This document shows positions 59,641 to 64,000 of a stretch of DNA of 64,000 nt, one piece after another. The stretch is from positions 77,391,341 through 77,455,340 of the forward strand of contig OV884015.1 in NCBI GenBank assembly GCA_930367205.1. Direction: 5' to 3'. The position numbers and the translations under genes are program-made. Numbering within the stretch: position 1 is the stretch's first letter; the number at the start of each line of letters is the position of its first letter. This DNA comes from Acanthosoma haemorrhoidale. Its lineage: Eukaryota > Arthropoda > Insecta > Hemiptera > Acanthosomatidae. A model generated the notes under the pieces. It was not told the origin of the DNA and ran no database searches. It saw only the letters and a list, made by a program, of their open reading frames with translations.

Positions 59641-59734
59641 GACTAAAGCTTGTTTAATCTTAAGTTTTCCGTACAGGCTGTATCGCTGCGAGAAGGATGG
59701 TGGAGTCGTAGTGTTGTCAACGCCAAAAAAACAT

Positions 59735-60104
59735 GTGGGATTCATCCACCGAAGACACATCAAGCGTTGCAGCACCTCACAAATCTAGTGTTTAACACTA
59801 TGACCCCACCACCCCTCCCACATCAATGGCAACAGACTGTCGGGGGAAAATTAGATTAAGAATTAGTATGTTAGTATTTGATGAAGTTTTAAATCAAAAA
59901 GGTGAACCCCATAGAGTATTTTCAAGCAATGTGTATCATTTCACGTACATTGCATTATATAATTCTATACGAAATCAAACCATGTATATAATGTAGCGAC
60001 GCTACAGCAAATACAAAACTGATATGTAAATAGATTCGAATGAGAATCTATAATGGAAATAATCATTGTACTTTTCAAGAGGGTATGGAAAAAAAAAAAA
60101 AAAA
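59735..60104 (+). mobile_element. LINE family B (subtype 1): C-terminal peptide, 3' UTR and poly-A
   Basis: Starts at attcatccaccgaagacaca, encoding IHRRHIK, and lacks about 11 bases relative to 25240 (the LFDS codons), which shifts the frame. LQHLTNLVFNTMTPPPLPHQ and the 3' UTR follow with aaattagattaagaattagt, gtgtatcatt, gtatataatgtagc-acgctaca and a run of about 16 A (60089-60104). Non-functional. Confidence 0.78.
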
Positions 60105-60290
60105 CAACATGTTGGAAATCATCTCAAATAATTTCCATTTATTTTTCCCTTATTCCTAATTTTTTAAGTTTGAGATCTTTGAAAAAAAAATACATGTGGA
60201 GTTCCCTTTCACGCCAATAGTTTCCATTTTATTCTTCACTATTCCTCTTTTTTCAAACTGAGATCTTTGAAAGGAAAAAAAAACATGGGC
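60105..60290 (+). repeat. Two tandem LINE-tail units with A runs
   Basis: Units of 85 and 91 bp (acatg at 60107, 60192 and 60283) each contain tttccattt-a-tttt, tt-ctattcct, tttgagatctttgaaa (or ctgagatctttgaaa) and an A run. The same order occurs once at 25100-25176 as the tail of a family B copy. They look like duplicated 3' tails following the 59735-60104 insertion. Confidence 0.65.
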
Positions 60291-60644
60291 GGGAGTGGAT
60301 TTTCATGATAAATAATTTATCTTTAGTGGCATTTCAATATCAATCCAGAAACATTGTAGTGAAATTATAACGACTTTAAAAATGTAAAACCTTTAATTTT
60401 TCTGGTTACGTAGCTTTAAACCAAATGCTTTCCTGCAAACATATTACTGGTTTAAAGGGTTTTTTTTATTAGCATGTTCCTTCTCTTAACCTTTAGGTTT
60501 AAGATTTGTTTATCTTGATAGTCAAAAAAGGTCTAAATAACACTTAAAAGGACATTTTATCATATAAATGTTGGATGTAGTGTCGCCAACTTGATTGGCT
60601 TTCATTAGCAATGAGAACACAACCACATCGTTACCATCCGTTTT
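60291..60644. other. AT-rich interval, no gene recognised
   Basis: Nothing recognised. Confidence 0.4.
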
Positions 60645-60904
60645 ATATTTCGAAATTGAAACTTCTTTATTTTTATAAAATTACAATCTGCCTTATTAGG
60701 CAATAAGTAATTGTAATAAATCTTTATATTCATACCATATTAACAGTTTTTATTCACTCGCTCATTCATGCAGTATTTACAAACAGCCCAGAGACCTCTC
60801 AAATCCACATGGTTGTCACCTCCCTCGAAAGAGGAAGCGGAGCCTTAGGAAGTCCCCTACGCTCCTCCGTCAGTATTATAATTATATAATAAATAATATT
60901 TCGA
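60645..60904 (-). mobile_element. LINE family A 3' UTR fragment, antisense
   Basis: Body 60654-60873: attgaaacttctttattttt, attacaatctgccttattag, two cattca-gca/atac motifs, acagcccagagacctc and cacctccctcgaaag, then gctcctccgtcag. It lacks the gcatgc palindrome. A 9-base repeat atatttcga occurs at 60645-60653 and 60896-60904. About 22 AT-only bases lie between the element and the right copy, so it is either a filler or the duplication is coincidental. Confidence 0.8.
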
Positions 60905-61347
60905 TGGTTTTTTCTACCGATCAAAGAGATGACTCATTTATATAGGAAAATTCCCCGAAAATGTATCACAGAAATTATAAGCCAGTCGTACATAGACATT
61001 GAAAATCTAGTCTGAAACGAATCGTAATATTTTCATATTAATATGTTATCAACATCTATGAGAGGTTTTACAACTTTTTGTAACTAAAATTCATTAAATT
61101 CCCAATACATAATGCATATTATTAATCAACAGTTTGAGGAAGTTTAAATGTCCTAATTGTTTCTACATGACAAAGTATATTAATTTTTCTAGAGTTGGCA
61201 GTAAATTTCGTGTCATCAAATGAAACCTCTACGTTAAATGTCAGATAGATTGAGGGATAAAAACATAAATGTTACTCGTATTTAATTGCTTAATTAATAT
61301 TTGATATTTTGAAGGAAGCGAGAGTTGATTACTTTTAAATAATGTGC
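60905..61347. other. AT-rich interval, no gene recognised
   Basis: Nothing recognised. Confidence 0.4.
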
Positions 61348-61433
61348 ATAATATCCTTCTGATTACTTATTGCACAATAAGGCAGATTGTAATTTTATCG
61401 CAATAAAGAAGTTTCAACATATAATATCCTTCT
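61348..61433 (+). mobile_element. About 60-bp LINE family A insertion with 13-bp target-site duplication
   Basis: The body 61361-61420 (gattacttattgcacaataa, ggcagattgtaattttatcg, then caataaagaagtttcaacat) is just the last 60 bases of family A. It is flanked exactly by ataatatccttct at 61348-61360 and 61421-61433. There is no poly-A run beyond the tail itself. A nearly minimal reverse-transcription product. Confidence 0.9.
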
Positions 61434-63469
61434 TAAACTTTTATTTTATATATCGTTTGTTTCTAGGTTCGGGACTGGGCCTCATGTAACATATGTCATG
61501 TCATTCAAAAAAAAAATAAAAAAAAAGGGTAAAATAAATTAACTCAGTCATTATATTTCCTGGGCGGAAGACTTTCCTCGAGCTTAAATCTAATTGGTCC
61601 ATTGTTATGTTTTAATATAAAAAGACAATGTATTCCTAAATAACCCAAACAGTTTTAGTATATACTAGAGATGATTATTATTACTTTTTTTTATTTAAAC
61701 TATTCATTTATTGGAATGCTGTTTTCTTAATATGAATTAATGTCAAACAAAGGGCTGAAAGGAACACTCACTTATTGCTGTCTACATGCAAATTGCTATT
61801 CGTGACTAGAAACTATCAAGTGACTTTCTCTTTCAACTCTTTGAAGAACTTGCTACAACCAACATTGTATCTTACAATGTATAATCCGTTTTAACATGTT
61901 AAAGTTAACATATTTACATAGAATCATCTGCATAAGCACTTTCAATGCACTTCATTACATCATGCTTGATAGATAAGATAGCAGTGACGAGAATGAAACT
62001 TTCCTGCAATCAACGCTATGTCATCAGTCAAACAATAATCTTCACTCATAAACTGGATAACCATTCCCTTTGAAAATTAATTAATAGCGTCATTCATTTC
62101 TTTTTTCATTCATTACCTCATCAAGTACGTTTGAATAACATCATATTATTAGACATTGCTTAAGACGTCCTTATTCGGAACGCTCATCTGTTCCATGCTT
62201 GAGTTAGCATTTAACAAACATCCAGCTGACTAACGTTGTAGTATTCTATAGAGATATTCATAGTGTCTTCATGATGGGAATTTAATTTTAACTAAAATCC
62301 AATGTTTCGCTGGTAATTGTATCATGCAGTTCTGGTATGTTGTCAGCACGTCTATAAGTCATGAAAACAAAGTCTTTTTTAGTGAAAATGGTTTTTGGTG
62401 AATGAGGATTCCGAACCCCATGATTTGAAGAAATAAGACCAAATCAAGTTCGCCTTTCAAGTTTTGGGTGCTGAGGAATTTCCATTGCCAATGCTGGACG
62501 ATGGATCAACCAGTTTTTACTTTTTATTCAACTATCTAAACATTTTTCACATCGGGGTCAAGTGCCACCAGCCAGATAAAAAAATCGTTTAGAGAATCGG
62601 TAAAAAAAGTATTTTGTAGCAAAAATATCTAATAGTTTTTCTCATAGTCATTTAGGCCAGAAACATACACGTTGGTTTCAGAAGTCTTGATTCACAAAGG
62701 GACAATAAAAAAATGTCCCTTAACAATGTTTTAACGCCCAAAAGCATTTTCACACCAATTAACAAAATCTAATATTTGTTTAATGAAAGTTGTGTGGAGT
62801 AAAGGAACAAAATCAAGATACAGGTCAAGTGTATGCAGGTAATTTTCTTAAATAGTTATGATGGAATAAGTGCCATGAATGAATGAGCAAATTACACGGT
62901 TCTTCAATTAGAAATAATTCAATTCTTTTTTAAACCTTTTTCATGTTCTGAGATTTATTTAAAAAGGATAATAGTTGAACCATGGAAGTAAAATAAATTA
63001 AATACGTCATTTTGTATTGTTGGCTCTCAAAACTTCACTTTATTTAATCGCTTTGAATTTATTTTTGCGTTACCTTAATCTGTCATTGACTGAGAACTAT
63101 AATCTTGCATATTTTCTGTCATTGTGTTTAAACTATAACATGATATAATGAGATGATGCGAGATATTCCACAAAAATTCTAATAGACTGTATCATTTTCT
63201 TCTCTAACTCCTCAATCTCCTACGCATTACACATGCACCTACTCCTGGTTTCTTATCCTGCCTTCCCCAATTTGACTACGGTTGTGCGGTGTAAGCTCGT
63301 CTCTCTGAGGATCCCGGCGTTCAAGCGGATGATCTTTTTTTTTCCTAAACCCTATTTTCAATATTTTTTAAAATAAATAATGATAAATTGTAAGCAATTT
63401 TATAAAATAGTTGTGGGTGGCTCCCTTTTGCATTATACGCATTTTAAGGAGTTCTTATCATAAAACAAA
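61434..63469. other. AT-rich interval, no gene recognised
   Basis: No coding frame of note. cccggcgttcaagcggatga near 63316-63335 vaguely recalls the tRNA-like core of MITE D but is too weak to call. Confidence 0.4.
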
Positions 63470-63555
63470 CATGATCTTTTTATGGTTAATATTTAATACA
63501 ATGCAACAGGACTAGGTGATGGGTCTCACCTTCGGATAATAAAACGGCTGATGAC
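63470..63555 (-). mobile_element. LINE family B 3' UTR fragment, antisense
   Basis: acaatgcaacaggactaggt, then gatgggtctcaccttcggat, aligns with 8450-8500 (aatgcaaagtaaacagggct, then aggtgatggggctcactttc). Only the 3' UTR block is seen, and family C sequence follows directly. Confidence 0.5.
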
Positions 63556-64000
63556 TCGCATCCTTAGATTTATACTCGTTATCCCCAAGGACTTTCGCAT
63601 TTTCCAGCACTAACCCGAATTGGGATGACTGCTCCCTTCTGCCCGTCGCCTATACTTCCTTGGGTCCCTTCTCTTTGGTATTATCTTGACTAAAAATCCT
63701 CCTTACCTTTAAAATCTCCTCCGTTTTAAATAACCTATCAAATCTCGCAAGACTAGCTTCTTTCCGTCCAATCTGTATTTCCGTTCTCACAAATCTGCTT
63801 CTTTAGACCGTTATTTCTTATTCATGTCACAAATCATTAGAACTTCTATTCCCATCAATATCTGTCGTTCATCAACTCTCCACAACTTCTATCTAGACCA
63901 GTTCCTTATATTCTTCTGATCTGTCAATTCTTAACTCCACATTCACCACTCATTTATCACATCAGTGTAATGTTAAATGATTCTTTTTTGTCAGCTAAAC
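63556..64000 (+). mobile_element. CR1/L2-like LINE (family C), C-terminal fragment running off the window
   Basis: Sense-strand counterpart of 44505-45130 read on the minus strand. Shared blocks are ccgaattgggat (ccgagttgggat), ttgactaaaaa, ttccgttctcacaaatctgc (ttcccttctcacaaatctgc), atctgtcgttcatcaactc and ttttttgtcagcta at the very end. Residues such as FRSHKSASLD can be read across frame shifts. It is the end of the ORF2 C-terminal domain plus the 3' UTR; the 3' terminus lies beyond the window. Confidence 0.7.

Overview
The window looks like AT-rich nuclear DNA from an arthropod, probably an insect or crustacean; the exact taxon cannot be settled from the sequence. The reasons are its content: Jockey-type non-LTR retrotransposons (LINEs), a CR1-like LINE, a mariner transposase remnant, small inverted-repeat elements (MITEs), simple repeats and no dense gene array. 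I found no convincing host gene with exon structure, no rRNA or confident tRNA, no CRISPR array, and nothing that amounts to a new coherent biological system. The sequence is mostly decayed mobile DNA in featureless AT-rich filler.

The main feature is a Jockey-like LINE, here called family A. Its longest copy (34806-38380) lies between 12-bp target-site duplications. It carries ORF1 (nucleic-acid-binding, three zinc knuckles), cut short at the 5' end, and ORF2 (endonuclease plus the start of reverse transcriptase). ORF2 stops abruptly because about 0.8-0.9 kb, including the catalytic YADD region, is missing. Ten shorter, mostly 5'-truncated family A pieces are scattered on both strands: 2326, 11851, 16857, 22412, 31443, 39302, 49250, 56186, 60654 and 61361. 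Several have visible target-site duplications, and one insertion is only about 60 bp long. In a LINE, ORF1 binds the element RNA while ORF2 nicks the target and reverse transcribes; no copy here can do both.

Other families follow. Family B, a second Jockey-like LINE, appears at 8315-8670 (-), 24405-25176 (+), 25190-25600 (+), 26455-26765 (+), 39205-39300 (+), 59735-60104 (+) and 63470-63555 (-), with tandem tail units at 60105-60290. Family C, a CR1/L2-like LINE, is at 44505-45690 (-), 23240-23600 (-) and 63556-64000 (+, running off the window). There is a mariner transposase fossil at 23634-24040 (-) and a possible mariner end at 55471-55690. A TTAA-flanked MITE lies at 11665-11837, and a foldback MITE at 5092-5230 with half copies at 10229 and 57683.

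Unclassified dispersed repeats found by comparing the window with itself are: F (1-316 and 13486-13788), G (13938-14440 and 15412-15901), H (6860-7056 and 21237-21402, inverted), I (34220-34440 and 38741-39030, on either side of the large LINE) and E (46843-47076 and 51265-51385). Possible but unproven coding traces are at 48647-48853, 57165-57470 and 27460-27675.
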